This document shows positions 25,318-25,707 of a stretch of DNA of 25,707 bases, in pieces (positions within the stretch are counted from its first letter, which is position 1; each line of letters begins with the position of its first letter). The DNA comes from a virus. The stretch lies in IMG/VR virus record IMGVR_UViG_3300008050_000276, positions 1 to 25,707 of that record; one strand, written 5' to 3'. The notes under the pieces are model-generated. The model ran no database searches, was not told where the DNA came from, and saw only the letters and a list, made by a program, of their open reading frames with translations. The position numbers and the translations under genes were made by a program.

Positions 25318-25350
25318 CTTCTTTTGTGTTTATATTAATTTATCTATTTA

Positions 25351-25707
25351 TCAGACAGTAGAGTTGTAAATCAATTCTGCACAAGACATTGGGTTTGCAA
25401 TAAGCACACCTTGTTGAGCTTGAGCGAATAATTGGTAACCATCTACTGCAGATGCAGATCCTTTAGAGAACGCAGTGTTCGGACCAAGTGGAGAAGTAGA
25501 ACCAGCTACGTGCCACATTAATTCTTTACGTCCTTTAGGATATACTCGACGAATGTTTTTCTCACCACCTGAAGTACCCATGTTAAGGATAGTATAACGG
25601 TAAGATTCAGTATAACCACCTTTAGGGTGTGCAATACGGTTACGAACTTCGTTATCATACATTGGTAAGTGTACTAAAGTAAAGCGGATACCTTGTGGTC
25701 CCATAAA
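25351..25707 (-). CDS. Probable major capsid protein, C-terminal fragment
   Basis: The frame is open to the window edge (the codon before the first visible Met is TTT, so that Met is probably internal) and ends at 25351, giving about 118 visible residues. The visible part contains GIRFTLVHLPMYDNEVRN, SYRYTILNMG, RKELMWHVAGS, DGYQLFAQAQQGVLIANP and a final MSCAELIYNSTV. The pattern of a strand-rich domain ending in a GxxIxNPxxCxEL segment fits the C-terminus of HK97-fold major capsid proteins of crAss-like and related phages as I remember them. Location next to connector and structural genes agrees. The N-terminal part lies outside the window, so this is moderate confidence only. Confidence 0.6.
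   Translation of the reverse strand, partial: FMGPQGIRFTLVHLPMYDNEVRNRIAHPKGGYTESYRYTILNMGTSGGEKNIRRVYPKGRKELMWHVAGSTSPLGPNTAFSKGSASAVDGYQLFAQAQQGVLIANPMSCAELIYNSTV

Overview
The window is a tightly packed, A+T-rich (about two-thirds A+T by eye) piece of a tailed-phage genome. Every convincing gene lies on the minus strand, so transcription runs from 25707 down to 1. The host is most likely a marine Flavobacteriia/Bacteroidetes bacterium. Gene starts have A/T-only leaders in place of Shine-Dalgarno sites, signal peptides end in the flavobacterial style (...SQAQ, ...LFAQ), and the giant protein carries modules typical of flavobacterial secreted proteins (GCxDxxAxNYxPxAxxxDGSC, DxDGDGxG, DECGVCGG). 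No tRNA, rRNA, CRISPR array, insertion sequence, integrase or replication gene was seen.

Region A (25707-22104), virion head and connector: the C-terminal part of a probable major capsid protein, a 289-aa protein of unknown role, a 220-aa protein resembling the connector/ring proteins of crAss-like and related Bacteroidetes phages, and two beta-rich structural proteins of 220 and 309 aa. A strong intrinsic terminator at 22104-22138 closes this block.

Region B (22092-2313), host-contact apparatus: about 20 kb encoding a 219-aa structural protein, a 535-aa protein, a 1532-aa protein, a 264-aa protein, a 508-aa tail-fibre-like protein, a 3181-aa giant protein and three small proteins of 109, 120 and 102 aa. 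Three of these carry metzincin-type metalloprotease folds. The 1532-aa protein has an intact HELGHSLGLQH zinc site and a Met-turn separated by about 860 residues. The 535-aa protein is an M43/pappalysin-like domain that has lost its catalytic Glu and second zinc His. The first 170 residues of the 3181-aa protein look like a matrixin domain in which the catalytic Glu and two of three zinc ligands are gone. One active and two apparently dead metzincins inside an adhesin locus is the most interesting feature of the window.

Region C (2316-1), envelope cassette: a signal-peptide outer-membrane beta-barrel protein, a 48-aa highly charged protein that nests into the next gene, three small membrane proteins (the first holin-like), an exported thioredoxin-fold protein without a CxxC motif, and the start of another one-helix membrane protein. 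This looks like a lysis or envelope-modification cassette, but no endolysin is visible; one may lie beyond position 1.

The genes overlap heavily. Six junctions are TAATG (stop and start sharing one base), which suggests translational coupling. Family assignments come from motif recognition by eye, with no database search.
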